Source of the DNA: Betaproteobacteria bacterium | GTDB lineage: Bacteria > Pseudomonadota > Gammaproteobacteria > Burkholderiales > Casimicrobiaceae | Assembly (NCBI GenBank): GCA_016717855.1 | Contig: JADKEV010000009.1 | Location: forward strand, 62,001-126,000 | DNA length: 64,000 nt | Reading direction: 5' to 3' | Shown: piece by piece, positions 18,841 through 28,406 of the stretch | Position numbering within the stretch: position 1 is the first letter of the stretch | How the letters are laid out: the number at the start of each line of letters is the position of its first letter | Program-made: the position numbers and the translations under genes | The notes under the pieces: generated by a model | Seen by the model: the letters and a program-made list of their open reading frames with translations, nothing else | What the model was told of the DNA's origin: nothing | The model's database searches: none

Positions 18841-19080
18841 TTACTTGCGCTGCAGGAAGAACTGGAAAACGCCGTCGGCCTCCGAGTGGCCGAGCAGCGT
18901 ATTCCCCGTCTGCCTGGAGAACGCCTGGAAGTCCTTGAGCGAGGCCGGGTCGGTGGCGAGGACCTTGAGCACGGTGCCCATCCGCATCTCGTTCAGGGCC
19001 TTCTTCGTGCGCAGGATAGGCAGCGGGCAGTTCAGTCCGCGCGCATCGAGTTCGCGATCGTGGGTATGTGTGGATTCCAT
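18841..19080 (-). CDS. tusA: TusA-family sulfur carrier protein
   Basis: The 79-residue protein has the family core ELDARGLNCPLPILRTKKAL, in which the cysteine of CPxP carries persulfide sulfur. In E. coli TusA passes sulfur from IscS toward tRNA 2-thiouridine; other family members serve sulfur oxidation or molybdenum cofactor enzymes. The gene stands alone, convergent with the J-like gene, so context does not decide between roles. Confidence 0.9.
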   Translation of the reverse strand: MESTHTHDRELDARGLNCPLPILRTKKALNEMRMGTVLKVLATDPASLKDFQAFSRQTGNTLLGHSEADGVFQFFLQRK

Positions 19081-19141
19081 ATCGGCAATCGTGTGGATTT
19101 CGAACCGTATTCTAGCAGCCTGCCGGACTTGGGATGATGCG

Positions 19142-19669
19142 TCAGGCCGCCTTGATCTTCGCGACCAGCGCGGTGGTCGAGCGCTCGACCAAAAAGGGGA
19201 TGGCGAGCACGGTGCCGCCCCAGCTGCGCACCAGCGCCGATTCCGGCAGCCGGTCCATGTTCCAGTCCCCGCCCTTGACCAGGACGTCCGGCCGCACTGC
19301 GCGGATCAGTTCCACCGGCGTGTCTTCGGCGAACGGGATGACCAGGCTGACGCTGCCCAGCGCAGCCAGCACGGCGAGGCGGTCGGCCGTGCCGTTGAGG
19401 GGACGCTCGGGACCCTTGTGCAGCCGCCGCACCGACTCGTCGGTGTTGACGCCGACGACCAGCGATGCGCCCAGCACCGCGGCCTGGTCGAGATAGCTGA
19501 CATGGCCGCGATGCAGGATGTCGAACACGCCGTTGGTGAACACGAGGGGGCGGGGCAAGGAGGCAACCCGGGCCGCGAAGTCGTCCGGGCCGCAGACCTT
19601 GTCGAGGAACCGCGGCGGCGGCAGGCAGGGCGCCGCGCCCGCCGCGGGCGGATCAGTGCCCGGATGCAC
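19142..19669 (-). CDS. rfaE2: D-glycero-beta-D-manno-heptose 1-phosphate adenylyltransferase (RfaE2)
   Basis: The enzyme makes ADP-heptose for the lipopolysaccharide inner core. The 175-residue protein corresponds to the C-terminal domain of E. coli HldE as a separate gene, normal in betaproteobacteria. The nucleotidyltransferase motif is FTNGVFDILHRGHVSYL, with the HxGH site, and VKGGDW follows later. The first 20 or so residues are poorly family-like, so the true start may be inside. It lies 14 bases after dolP on the same strand. Confidence 0.92.
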   Translation of the reverse strand: MHPGTDPPAAGAAPCLPPPRFLDKVCGPDDFAARVASLPRPLVFTNGVFDILHRGHVSYLDQAAVLGASLVVGVNTDESVRRLHKGPERPLNGTADRLAVLAALGSVSLVIPFAEDTPVELIRAVRPDVLVKGGDWNMDRLPESALVRSWGGTVLAIPFLVERSTTALVAKIKAA

Positions 19670-19683
19670 CGCTCAGTCGCCGC

Positions 19684-20274
19684 TCAATCCATGTACTCGA
19701 AAACGCGCACCACGCGCTGCACGCCGCTGGTTGTCCGCGCGATCTCGGTGGCGTCCTGCGCCTCCTGGCGCTTGACGATGCCCATCAGGTAGACCACGCC
19801 GTTCTCGGTGACCACCTTGACATGATTGGCGCGGAACTTGTTCACGTCGAGAAAGCGCGCCTTGACCTTGGAGGTCTGCACGCTGTCGTTGCCGCGCAGC
19901 ATCATCGTCGTGGTCGCGTTGACGGCCAGCTCGTTCTGCACCGTCCGCACGTTGTCGACGCCGCGGACGATGCGCTCGATGTCGGCGCGGATCTCGGCGC
20001 TGGGCACCTCGCCGGTCAGCAGGACCACGCGGTTGAAGCTGGTGACGTTCAGGTGCACGTTGTTGCTGTGCTTTTGCTGCACGCGCAGCAGCGCCTTGTT
20101 CTCGATTCCTTCGTCGTCGACGATCGCGCCGGTGGTGCGGCGATCGTCGGCCATCAGCACGGCTGCCCCCATGCCGGTGGCGACCAGCGGGAAACAACCG
20201 GGCAGCGTGGCAAGCAGCAGGATGGCGGCGATGCCCTGCGCCACGGATAACAGATAACGGTGCGGGTTCTTCAT
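19684..20274 (-). CDS. dolP: BON-domain lipoprotein, DolP/YraP type
   Basis: The 196-residue protein has a lipoprotein signal, with a hydrophobic stretch ending LLLATLPGC, where the cysteine would be acylated. Two BON domains follow: HLNVTSFNRVVLLTGEVPS and VKVVTENGVVYLMGIVKRQEA. In E. coli DolP is an outer-membrane lipoprotein supporting envelope integrity and BAM function. The start overlaps the stop of the SIS-domain gene (ATGA at 20271-20274). The order rsmI, yraN, SIS gene, dolP matches the E. coli yra region. Confidence 0.93.
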   Translation of the reverse strand: MKNPHRYLLSVAQGIAAILLLATLPGCFPLVATGMGAAVLMADDRRTTGAIVDDEGIENKALLRVQQKHSNNVHLNVTSFNRVVLLTGEVPSAEIRADIERIVRGVDNVRTVQNELAVNATTTMMLRGNDSVQTSKVKARFLDVNKFRANHVKVVTENGVVYLMGIVKRQEAQDATEIARTTSGVQRVVRVFEYMD

Positions 20275-20864
20275 TCCTCGTCTCCCAGCAAAGTGCAGTC
20301 GATCGCATCGCAGAGGCAGTGAATCGCGAGTATGTGCGTTTCCTGGATCCGCGTCGTGGTGTCGTGCGGTACGCAAATGTGGACGTCGTCGGTCCGGCAG
20401 AGTTCCCCCAGCCGGCCGCCGCCGCGGCCGGTGAGGGCGACCACGCGCATGCCGCGTTCCTGCGCCACCTGCGCGGCCGCGAGCACGTTGTTCGAGTTGC
20501 CGCTGGTGGTGATGGCCAGCAGCACGTCGCCCTGGCGCCCGAGCGCGGCGACCTGCTTGGAAAAGACTTCGCTGTAATCGTAGTCGTTGCCGATTGCGGT
20601 AAGCGTCGACGAGTCGGTGGTCAGCGCGATTGCCGGCAGGCCCATCCGCTCGCGTTCGAAGCGGCCCAGCATCTCGGCGGAAAAATGCTGCGCGTCGGCC
20701 GCGGAGCCGCCATTGCCGCAGGCCAGTATCTTGCCATCGCGGAGCAGACACTCCGTCATCGCCTCCGCCGCGCGCACGATCTGCGGAGCCAGCGTCTCCA
20801 CGCAGGAAAGCTTGAGGTTGGCGCTGTCGGTGAAGTGGCGGCGGATGCGCGCTATCTGGTCCAT
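20271..20864 (-). CDS. SIS-domain protein, DiaA / phosphoheptose isomerase family
   Basis: The 197-residue protein has the SIS sugar-isomerase fold: ILACGNGGSAADAQHFSAEM, AITTSGNSNNV, and the C-terminal RIQETHILAIHCLCDAID. Members are either GmhA, which makes heptose 7-phosphate for lipopolysaccharide, or DiaA, which helps DnaA at the origin. The acidic residue in HFSAEM and the histidine of QETHILAIH leave isomerase activity possible, while the order with yraN and dolP suggests DiaA. With rfaE2 nearby both remain open. ATG 20864 was chosen for family length. Confidence 0.9.
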   Translation of the reverse strand: MDQIARIRRHFTDSANLKLSCVETLAPQIVRAAEAMTECLLRDGKILACGNGGSAADAQHFSAEMLGRFERERMGLPAIALTTDSSTLTAIGNDYDYSEVFSKQVAALGRQGDVLLAITTSGNSNNVLAAAQVAQERGMRVVALTGRGGGRLGELCRTDDVHICVPHDTTTRIQETHILAIHCLCDAIDCTLLGDEE

Positions 20865-20975
20865 GGGCGGGTATCGGGTAGGGATGACCGATTGTAACAA
20901 GAGCCGGTGACAGTCAGGGAAACCAATCCCGCGCACTGTCGCCGCGGCCCGACGCTATTCTCGCGCCCACCTCGA

Positions 20976-21326
20976 TCAACCGCCGATGATGTCGCGCAGC
21001 CATTCGATGCGCTCCGCGTCCAGCGCGTCGAGCAGGATCGCGTCGAAGCGGCACGCAGGCTCGTTGCGCAAGCCCGCAAGATAGCAGCGGGCAGTGGCGA
21101 CCAGCTTCCGTTGCTTGGCGGGCGTGATGCTGGCCAGCGCGCCGCCGAAGCGGCTGCCGCGGCGCAGGCGCACCTCGACGAACACGAGCGCCGCGCCGTC
21201 CCAGGCGATCAGGTCGATCTCGCCGAAGCGGCAGCGGTAGTTGCGCGCGACGACGCGCAAGCCCTGGGCTGCCAGGTAGCGGGCCGCGAGTTCCTCCGCG
21301 GCAACCCCGGATGGGTGTGCGGTCAT
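20976..21326 (-). CDS. YraN-family (UPF0102) putative endonuclease
   Basis: From ATG 21326 the product is 116 residues; a TTG nine bases upstream is also possible. It has the nuclease-like core CRFGEIDLIAWDGAALVFVEVRLR, which matches the restriction-endonuclease-like fold of UPF0102 proteins. No biochemical role is firmly known. It is divergent from rsmI, with 60 bases between the starts that should hold both promoters. Confidence 0.93.
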   Translation of the reverse strand: MTAHPSGVAAEELAARYLAAQGLRVVARNYRCRFGEIDLIAWDGAALVFVEVRLRRGSRFGGALASITPAKQRKLVATARCYLAGLRNEPACRFDAILLDALDAERIEWLRDIIGG

Positions 21327-21386
21327 GATTGACAAATGGCGCGCGGGGCACGATGCTGAACCGGTCTCACACCGCGACGGAACATC

Positions 21387-22283
21387 ATGGACAGCACGGC
21401 ATTCGCGCCGGCGCCTTCGACATTATATGCAGTCGCCACGCCGATCGGAAACCTGCGCGACATCACGCTGCGCGCGCTGGACGTGCTGCGCGGGGTCGAC
21501 CGGATCGCCGCCGAGGACACGCGCGTTTCGTCGGGCCTGCTGCGGCATTACGGGATCGCCACCCGGCTGATCGCCTTGCATGAACACAATGAGCGCGCGC
21601 AGGCGGCGCGCATCGTGGCGCTTCTGCAGGAGGGCCTCTCGGTCGCGCTGATCTCCGACGCCGGCACGCCCGGCGTCTCCGACCCCGGCGCCGAACTCGT
21701 CGCCATCGTGCGCGCCGCGGGGTTCGCGGTGCTGCCGATTCCGGGGCCGTCGGCGCTGACCGCGGCGCTGTCGGTGACCGGCTGGCCGGCGCTTCCGTTC
21801 ACCTTCATCGGCTTTCTTCCGTCCAGGGCGGCGGCGCGGCGCGCCGCGCTCGATGCCATGGCCGATGTCCGCGAGGCGCTGGTCTTCTACGAGGCGCCGC
21901 ACCGGATCCTCGCCACGCTGGAGGACTTCGCCGCATGCCTGGGCGGCGCGCGCCGGATCACCATCGGGCGCGAGCTCACCAAGCGCTTCGAAACCGTCCA
22001 CGAGACCACGCTGGCCGGCGCGGCGCCGTGGGTGGCGGAAGATCCGGACCGGCAGCGAGGCGAGTTCGTGCTCATCGTCGAAGGCGCCCCGGCCGCGGCC
22101 GCCGATGCGCCAGCCGCCGCCGACCTGCGGGTGCTGAATCTGTTGCTGGGAGAGTTGCCGGCGTCGCGGGCGGCCAAGCTCGCCGCGGAAATCACCGGCA
22201 AGCCCCGGCGCGCATTCTACGCGCTGGCGTTGGCTGCCGGAGCCGCGGACGACTCCGGAAGTGAGGCAGCCCCGGAGAACTAG
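21387..22283 (+). CDS. rsmI: 16S rRNA (cytidine-2'-O)-methyltransferase RsmI
   Basis: RsmI adds the 2'-O-methyl group to C1402 in the ribosomal decoding centre. The 298-residue protein begins its core with LYAVATPIGNLRDITLRALD and has AEDTRVSSGLLRHYG, SDAGTPGVSDPG and PIPGPSALTAALS, which are family signatures. It overlaps the convergent xdhC by four bases at the stop codons. Confidence 0.97.
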   Translation: MDSTAFAPAPSTLYAVATPIGNLRDITLRALDVLRGVDRIAAEDTRVSSGLLRHYGIATRLIALHEHNERAQAARIVALLQEGLSVALISDAGTPGVSDPGAELVAIVRAAGFAVLPIPGPSALTAALSVTGWPALPFTFIGFLPSRAAARRAALDAMADVREALVFYEAPHRILATLEDFAACLGGARRITIGRELTKRFETVHETTLAGAAPWVAEDPDRQRGEFVLIVEGAPAAAADAPAAADLRVLNLLLGELPASRAAKLAAEITGKPRRAFYALALAAGAADDSGSEAAPEN

Positions 22284-23290
22284 GCCGAGGGCAGCGCGCA
22301 GGCGCCAGGATCGACGGCCGGCGCCTTCGCCGCATGCGATTGCGCGACGGTCACGCCGTTTTTTACCGCGGTCATCTCGGCGAGCACCGAGACCGCGATT
22401 TCCGGCGGCGTCTTGCTGCCCAGGTACAACCCGACCGGGCCATGCAGGCGCGCGATTTCGCTGGCGGACAGGTCGAACTCCTCCAGCCGGCGGCGCCGCT
22501 TGTCATTGTTGGCGCGCGAGCCCAGCGCGCCGACATAGAACGCCGGCGACTTCAGCGCTTCCATCAGCGCCAAGTCGTCAAGCTTGGGATCGTGGGTGAG
22601 CGCGACGCACGCCGTGTGGGTGTCGAAGTTCATCGCCACCACCGCGTCGTCAGGCATCTCGCGCGTGAAGTCGACGCCGGCGACATCGAAGCCTCCGGCG
22701 TATTCCTCGCGCGGATCGCAGACCGTCACCTGGTAGCCCAGGCTCTGCGCCATGCTCGCCAGGTATTGCGAGACCTGGCCGGCGCCGATCAGCAACAGCC
22801 GGTAGCGCGGACCGTGGACCGTGCGCAGCACCTTGCCGTCGAACAGCAGCGTGTCTTCGCGATTGCCGGAGCGCAGCGTCGCCTGGCCGGTGGCCAGGTC
22901 GAGTTCCCTGACGGCGAGCTCGTGGCGGGCGATCATGTCGTGCAACTCGACCAGTCGGGAGTCCGCGGTCACCGGCTCGAACACCAGCTGCAGCGTGCCG
23001 CCGCAGGGCAGCCCCCACCGCTGCGCGTCTTCGGTCTTGACGCCATACGTCGCCAGCTCGGGGCGGTCATGGGCGATCCTGCCGGCCATCACCTTTTCGA
23101 CGAGGTCGTCCTCGACGCAGCCGCCGGAGACCGAGCCGATGATCTGGCCGTCGTCGCGGATGACGACCATCGCGCCCACCGGGCGCGGGGCGGAGCCCCA
23201 GGTGCGCACGACGGTGCCCAGGGTCACGCGGTGGCCGTCTCGCCGCCAGTCGATCGCGGCGCGCAGTACGGAGATGTCTACGTTGTCCAT
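22280..23290 (-). CDS. xdhC: XdhC/CoxI-family molybdenum cofactor maturation factor
   Basis: XdhC proteins bind molybdenum cofactor and help sulfurate and insert it into xanthine-dehydrogenase-family enzymes. The 336-residue protein has the N-terminal segment GTVVRTWGSAPRPVGAMVV with SGGCVEDDLVEKV, and a Rossmann-like C-terminal domain with LLLIGAGQVSQYLA and YVGALGSRANNDKRRRRL. It is divergent from coxS, which strongly suggests that it serves the adjacent CoxSLM-type enzyme. Confidence 0.92.
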   Translation of the reverse strand: MDNVDISVLRAAIDWRRDGHRVTLGTVVRTWGSAPRPVGAMVVIRDDGQIIGSVSGGCVEDDLVEKVMAGRIAHDRPELATYGVKTEDAQRWGLPCGGTLQLVFEPVTADSRLVELHDMIARHELAVRELDLATGQATLRSGNREDTLLFDGKVLRTVHGPRYRLLLIGAGQVSQYLASMAQSLGYQVTVCDPREEYAGGFDVAGVDFTREMPDDAVVAMNFDTHTACVALTHDPKLDDLALMEALKSPAFYVGALGSRANNDKRRRRLEEFDLSASEIARLHGPVGLYLGSKTPPEIAVSVLAEMTAVKNGVTVAQSHAAKAPAVDPGACALPSA

Positions 23291-23315
23291 GCGGGTATCC
23301 GGTTCGGGGGCGAAA

Positions 23316-23344
23316 ATTCTAACCCATTGCGCGCGGTTTGTCCG
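23316..23344 (-). promoter_or_regulatory. Possible promoter for xdhC
   Basis: On the minus strand CGGACA (23339-23344) and TAGAAT (23316-23321) stand 17 bases apart, 26 bases before the xdhC start codon. The -10 box is good and the -35 box moderate. Confidence 0.45.
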
Positions 23345-23556
23345 GGGACCGGCGTTGCTAGGGAAGCTGCCGCCCGATGCAGCACGGCGCAGGAGGACCG
23401 ATCGCCCGGACTTGCCGTGGCGGCAGTCCCGTCACTCCAACCGTGGCGGAACGATGCGGGAACCGCAGGGCCGATGGTGCAACGCAACGCGCAGAAATGC
23501 GCGTCCGGCGCGTGACAAACGACCGCACTTTGCATTATGGTTCCATCCCCGGCCCG

Positions 23557-23571
23557 TTGATCATCGATCAA
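23557..23571. promoter_or_regulatory. Inverted repeat upstream of coxS
   Basis: TTGATC and GATCAA flank ATC, giving a perfect 6-base dyad 38 bases before the coxS start. It could be an operator for a dimeric regulator, but at this length chance is not excluded. Confidence 0.35.
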
Positions 23572-23609
23572 TGCGAGAACCGATCCAACCCACAGAAGGA
23601 GGCTGAGCC

Positions 23610-24083
23610 ATGGGTATTCCCGTTTCCATCAACGTCAACGGCCGCGCGGTCGACGCCGACGTCGATCCGCGCACCTTGCTGGTCGACTTCATCCGCACCC
23701 ACTGCCGGCTGACCGGCACGCACGTCGGCTGCGACACCGCCCAGTGCGGCGCATGCACTGTCCATGTCGACGGCCGCGCGGTCAAGTCGTGCAACCTGCT
23801 CGCCGCGCAGGCGAACGGCGCCACGGTGTTGACCATCGAGGGCCTCGCCGCGGCCAATGGCGACATGCACCCGATGCAGGCGGCGTTCAAGGAATGCCAC
23901 GGCCTGCAGTGCGGGTTCTGCACGCCGGGCATGGTGATGAGCGCGTGCGAGCTCTCGGGCAAGCTGACGAACCCGACCGACGAGCAGATCCGCGATGCCC
24001 TCGACGGCAACATCTGCCGCTGCACGGGGTACCACAACATCGTCAAGGCCGTGAAGTCGGGCCTGTCCAACATGCAGAAATGA
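23610..24083 (+). CDS. coxS: CoxS-type small subunit, two [2Fe-2S] clusters
   Basis: This is the electron-transfer subunit of a molybdenum hydroxylase. The 157-residue protein has the plant-ferredoxin-type cluster ligands Cys41, Cys46, Cys49 and Cys61 (GCDTAQCGAC) and the second cluster ligands Cys101, Cys104, Cys136 and Cys138 (CGFC and CRC). A strong AAGGAGG site precedes ATG 23610. It starts a coxS-coxL-coxM operon, with coxL ten bases on. Confidence 0.95.
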   Translation: MGIPVSINVNGRAVDADVDPRTLLVDFIRTHCRLTGTHVGCDTAQCGACTVHVDGRAVKSCNLLAAQANGATVLTIEGLAAANGDMHPMQAAFKECHGLQCGFCTPGMVMSACELSGKLTNPTDEQIRDALDGNICRCTGYHNIVKAVKSGLSNMQK

Positions 24084-24093
24084 GGAGGCCGAG

Positions 24094-26456
24094 ATGAACG
24101 CTCCCGCCACGCCGCAACAGATCGGCGCATCCGTCCGCCGCAAGGAAGACTACCGTTTCCTCACCGGCGCCGGCCAGTACACCGACGACATCGACCAGCC
24201 GCGCCAGACGTATGCGGTGTTCCTGCGCTCGCCGCATGCGCACGCGAAGATCAAGTCCATCGACACCGCCGCCGCGATCAGGGCGCCCGGCGTCGTTGCG
24301 ATCTATACCGGCGCCGACCTGCCGGCGACCGTGGGCGGCCTGCCCTGCGGGTGGCTGATCACCAGCACCGACGGTACGCCGATGAAGGAACCGAAGCATC
24401 CGCTGCTCGCGCAGGGCAAGGTTCGCTACGTGGGCGACCAGGTCGCCATCGTCATTGCCGAATCGATTCCGCAAGCGAAGGACGCCGCCGAGCTGATCGA
24501 AGTCGACTACGAAGTGCTGCCCGCCGTCGTCGACACCGCCAGCGCCGCGAGGGCGGCGACGGCCGTTCACGACGAAGCGCCGGACAACGTCTGCTACGTC
24601 TGGGCGCTGGGCGACAAGGCGGCGGTCGACGCGGCCTTCGCCAGCGCCGCACACGTGACCCGGCTGGATTTCGCCAACAACCGGCTGATCCCCAACGCGA
24701 TCGAGCCCCGCGCCTGCGTGGCCTCGTATTCGCGCTCGGACGAGTCGTACACGCTGTACACGACAAGCCAGAACCCGCACGTCGAGCGCCTGTTGATGAC
24801 GGCGTTCGTGCTCGGCCTGCCCGAGCACAAGGTGCGCGTGATCGCCCCGGACGTGGGCGGCGGCTTCGGCTCCAAGATCTACCTCTACGCCGAGGAAACG
24901 GTCTGCGTCTGGGCCTCGAAGCTGATCAACCGCCCGATCAAGTGGACCGCGGACCGGAGCGAAGCCTTCCTGACCGACGCCCATGGCCGCGACCACGTGT
25001 CCGCGGCAGAGCTGGCACTGGACAAGGACGGGAAGTTCCTGGCGCTGCGCGCGCACACGACGGCGAACATGGGGGCCTACCTGTCCACGTTCGCGTCGTG
25101 CATACCGACCATCCTGCATGCGACGTTGCTGGCGGGCCAGTACACGACGCCCTCGATCTACTGCGAGATCACCGCGGTGTTCACCAACACCACGCCGGTC
25201 GACGCGTACCGCGGCGCGGGACGGCCCGAGGCGACGTACCTGCTCGAGCGGCTGGTCAGCATCGCGGCGCGGGAGATGGGGTTGGCGCAGGGCGAGATCC
25301 GCCGCCGCAATTTCATCACCACGTTCCCCTACCAGACGCCGGTGGCGTTGATGTACGACAGCGGCGACTACCACGCGATCATGAATCGCGCCGAGCACCT
25401 GGCCGACGTCGCCGGGTTTGCCGCGCGGAAACAGGCGTCGGCGGCCGGGGCAAGCTGCGCGGCATCGGCTATTCCAGCTACATCGAAGCCTGCGGCATGG
25501 CGCCGTCGAACATCGCGGGCGCGCTGGGCGCGCGGGCGGGGCTGTTCGAGGCGGGCGAGGTGCGCGTGCATCCGACGGGCAAGGTCACGATCTTCACCGG
25601 GTCGCACAGCCATGGCCAGGGCCACGAGACCACGTTCTCGCAGGTCGTCGCCGACCGGCTGGGCATCCCGATGGAAGACGTCGACATCCAGCACGGCGAC
25701 ACCGGCAAAGTGCTTTTTGGCATGGGCACGTATGGCAGCCGGTCGCTCGCCGTGGGCGGCACCGCGATCGTCAAGGCCCTCGACAAGGTGATCGCCAAGG
25801 GCAGGAAGATCGCGGCGCATCTGCTGGAAGCCGCCGACACCGACATCGAGTTCAAGGACGGCAAGTTCAGCATCGCCGGCACCGACCGCAGCATCCCGTT
25901 CGCGCAGATCGCGCTGACCGCGTACGTCCCGCACAACTACCCGCTGGACAAGCTGGAGCCGGGGCTGAACGAAAACGCGTTCTACGATCCGGCCAACTTC
26001 ACGTTTCCCGCCGGCACCTACATCTGCGAAGTCGAGGTCGACCCGGGCACGGGCCAGGTGCGCATCGACCGCTGGACCGCGGTGGATGATTTCGGCAACA
26101 TCGTCAACCCGATGATTGTCGAGGGCCAGGTCCACGGCGGCCTCGCGCAGGGGATCGGCCAGGCGCTGCTCGAAGGCTGCGTCTACGACCAGGAAACCGG
26201 GCAGTTGCTGACCGCGTCGTACATGGACTACGCGATGCCGCGCGCCGACGACCTGCCGAGTTTCACCGTGGCGACCACCTGCACGCCGTGCACCCACAAC
26301 CCGCTGGGCGTGAAGGGCTGCGGCGAGGCGGGCGCGATCGGCGCGCCCCCCGCGCTGATCAGCGCCATCTGCGACGCCACTGGCGCGCGCGACATCGCGA
26401 TGCCGGCGTCGCCGCATCGCGTCTGGCAGGCCATGCAGCAACCCAAGGCGGCCTGA
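24094..26456 (+). CDS. coxL: Form II CoxL-like molybdopterin large subunit (one frameshift)
   Basis: This is the catalytic subunit that binds the molybdopterin cofactor. The active-site loop reads AYRGAGR at residues 371-377; true CO dehydrogenases (form I) have AYRCSFR, so this is form II, whose substrate is unsettled. GGGFGSK and the C-terminal GVKGCGEAGAIG, carrying the catalytic glutamate, are present. The frame breaks in GGCCGGGG at 25443-25450, where one missing C would restore ASAARGKLRGIG and about 787 residues in total. I regard the break as a sequencing error because both halves are fully conserved. Confidence 0.9.
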
Positions 26457-26479
26457 GAGCCCAACAAGGAGGAATCACC

Positions 26480-27274
26480 ATGCATCCATTCGAGCTCCAC
26501 AAGGCAGCGAGCGCGGGCGACGCGGCGGCGCTGATCGTTGGCAAAGCCGACGGCAAATACCTGGCCGGCGGCCAGAGCCTGATCGCGGCGATGAAACTGC
26601 GGCTGAACGCCCCGTCCGACCTGATCGACCTGGCGGCCGCCTCCGACCTGAAGGGCATCAAGTCCGACGGCAAGACAGTGACCATAGGCGCAATGACGAC
26701 GCATGCCGACGTCGCCGCCAGCGCGGACGTGCAGAAGGCGATTCCGGCGCTGGCCGCGCTGGCCGGCGACATCGGCGACCGGCAGATCCGCAACGTCGGT
26801 ACCATCGGCGGGGCGCTGGCCAACAACGACCCGGCCGCCGACTATCCCGCCGCCGTGCTGGGACTGGGCGCCACCGTGCACACGAACAAGCGCGCGATCC
26901 ACGCCGACGAGTTCTTCCGCGGCATGTACGAAACGGCGCTGGAGTCGGGCGAGTTGATCACGGCAGTCAGCTTTCCGGTTCCGCAAAGGGCCGCGTACCT
27001 CAAGTTCAAGAACCCGGCGTCGCGTTTCGCGATCATCGGCGTGCTGGCGGCGCAGACCCCGGCCGGAGCGCGGGTCGCGGTCACCGGCGGGGGCTCGGGT
27101 GTGTTTCGCGTCGCCGACATGGAGCGTGCTCTTGCGGCCAACTGGTCCGCCGCGGCAATCACCCATGTGAAGGTGCCCGCTTCCGGCCTGTCGTCGGACC
27201 TGCACGGCAGCGCCGAATACCGCGCGCATCTGGTCGGCGTGCTCGCGCAGCGCGCCGTCGCCGCCGCGGCGTAG
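26480..27274 (+). CDS. coxM: CoxM-type medium subunit, FAD-binding
   Basis: This subunit carries FAD and passes electrons from the iron-sulfur clusters to an acceptor. The 264-residue protein has the FAD pyrophosphate motifs YLAGGQSLIAAMKLR and NVGTIGGALANNDPAADYP. ATG 26480 follows an AAGGAGG site; the open frame upstream overlaps coxL and is not the start. It ends the coxSLM operon and converges on the ABC ATPase gene. The 75 bases after it contain short GC repeats but no T-run terminator. Confidence 0.94.
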   Translation: MHPFELHKAASAGDAAALIVGKADGKYLAGGQSLIAAMKLRLNAPSDLIDLAAASDLKGIKSDGKTVTIGAMTTHADVAASADVQKAIPALAALAGDIGDRQIRNVGTIGGALANNDPAADYPAAVLGLGATVHTNKRAIHADEFFRGMYETALESGELITAVSFPVPQRAAYLKFKNPASRFAIIGVLAAQTPAGARVAVTGGGSGVFRVADMERALAANWSAAAITHVKVPASGLSSDLHGSAEYRAHLVGVLAQRAVAAAA

Positions 27275-27349
27275 CGGCGTAGCGGCGGCCGGGTTACGGC
27301 GATCAGGTAGCCGCGGTCAAGCAGCGGCGGTCAAGTGGCGCCGGTCGGG

Positions 27350-28405
27350 CTAGCGCGGCAGCACGATCGCGGCGGCCCGGTCGAAGGCGACGCCGACGGC
27401 CTCGTCGCGCCCGCGCGGCTTGTGCGCCTCGGCGTCGAACACCAGCAGATCGCCCCACGGCGTCGCCACCATGTACTCGGTGCGGCTGCCGATGTAGGCG
27501 GAGCGCTTGCACACGCCCGGGAGGCTGCCCGGACCCGGCTCGACGAGGCGCAGCCGATGCGGCCGTACCGCGAGCGTGGCGGGGCCCGGCGCCATCCCGT
27601 CGGCGACGACCGGCATGGTTGCGCCGCCCGCGGCAAAGGCGCGCCCCTCGCCATCCACGACGAGTTCGCCCTCGACCAGATTCGCATCGCCGATGAAATC
27701 CGCCAGAAACCGGCTCGCGGGCTTTTCGTAAAGTTCGTGCGGCGTGCCCTGCTGCGCGATGCGCCCGTTTTCCATCACGATGATGTGGTCGGACACGGCC
27801 AGCGCCTCTTCCTGATCGTGCGTCACGTAGATCACCGTGAGGGACAGCGACTGCTGCAGGTCGCGGATCTCCTGGCGCACGTGGCGGCGCAGCTTGGCGT
27901 CGAGGTTCGACAGCGGTTCGTCGAACAGCAGCACCGCCGGTTCGAGCACCAGCGAGCGCGCGACCGCGACCCGCTGTTGCTGGCCCCCGGAGAGTTCCGA
28001 CGGCAGGCGGTCGCCGAGCCCGGCCAGCCCCAGCATGTCGAGCTTCGCGTGCGCGAGTTTGCGGGCGGCCGCCTTGTCGGAACTCGTCGACAGCGGGCCG
28101 TAGCAGACGTTTTCGAGCACCGTCATGTGCGGGAACAGCGCGTACGACTGGAACACCATGCTGACGTTGCGCTCGTTCGCCGCGCGCAGCGTCACATCGG
28201 TGCCGCCGATCGCGATGTGCCCGCTGGTCACCGGCTCGAGTCCGGCAACCATGCGCAGTATCGTCGTCTTGCCGCAGCCGGAGGGCCCGAGCAGCGTGAC
28301 CAGTTCGCCCGGCGACACGGTGAACGACACCGCGTCGACCGCCTTCACCTCGCCGTAGTGTTTCGAGACCTGGTCGAAGACGACCCCGCCCGCAGCTTTG
28401 CCCAT
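27350..28405 (-). CDS. ABC transporter ATPase, iron/spermidine (FbpC/PotA) type
   Basis: The 351-residue ATPase has Walker A LLGPSGCGKTT, Q-loop FQSYALFP, signature LSGGQQQRVAVARSL, Walker B VLLFDEPLSNLD and a C-terminal TOBE-type domain (LAVRPHRLRLVEPG). It energises uptake through the fused permease whose stop lies immediately before its start. The residues agree with the FbpC/PotA family; with the adjacent binding protein, ferric iron is the likely but unproven substrate. Confidence 0.92.
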   Translation of the reverse strand: MGKAAGGVVFDQVSKHYGEVKAVDAVSFTVSPGELVTLLGPSGCGKTTILRMVAGLEPVTSGHIAIGGTDVTLRAANERNVSMVFQSYALFPHMTVLENVCYGPLSTSSDKAAARKLAHAKLDMLGLAGLGDRLPSELSGGQQQRVAVARSLVLEPAVLLFDEPLSNLDAKLRRHVRQEIRDLQQSLSLTVIYVTHDQEEALAVSDHIIVMENGRIAQQGTPHELYEKPASRFLADFIGDANLVEGELVVDGEGRAFAAGGATMPVVADGMAPGPATLAVRPHRLRLVEPGPGSLPGVCKRSAYIGSRTEYMVATPWGDLLVFDAEAHKPRGRDEAVGVAFDRAAAIVLPR

Positions 28406-28406
28406 G

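Larger units (their letters stand above)
23291..23609. other. Divergent xdhC-coxS regulatory region
   Basis: These 319 bases separate the two divergent starts. A probable xdhC promoter is listed at 23316-23344. On the coxS side there is an inverted repeat TTGATC-N3-GATCAA (23557-23571) about 40 bases before the start, and a weak GTGACA-N17-TTATGG pair (23512-23540). The coxS ribosome site is AAGGAGG. No coding sequence is recognisable. Confidence 0.6.

Noticed and set aside
24094..26456. Annotation as an aerobic CO dehydrogenase
   Set aside because: The diagnostic loop is AYRGAGR. The form I loop AYRCSFR is needed for confident CO oxidation.
27275..27349. Short GC repeats between coxM and the ABC ATPase as a regulatory array
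   Set aside because: The units (CGGCGGTCAAG and similar) are few and irregular, and fit ordinary GC-rich spacer DNA.
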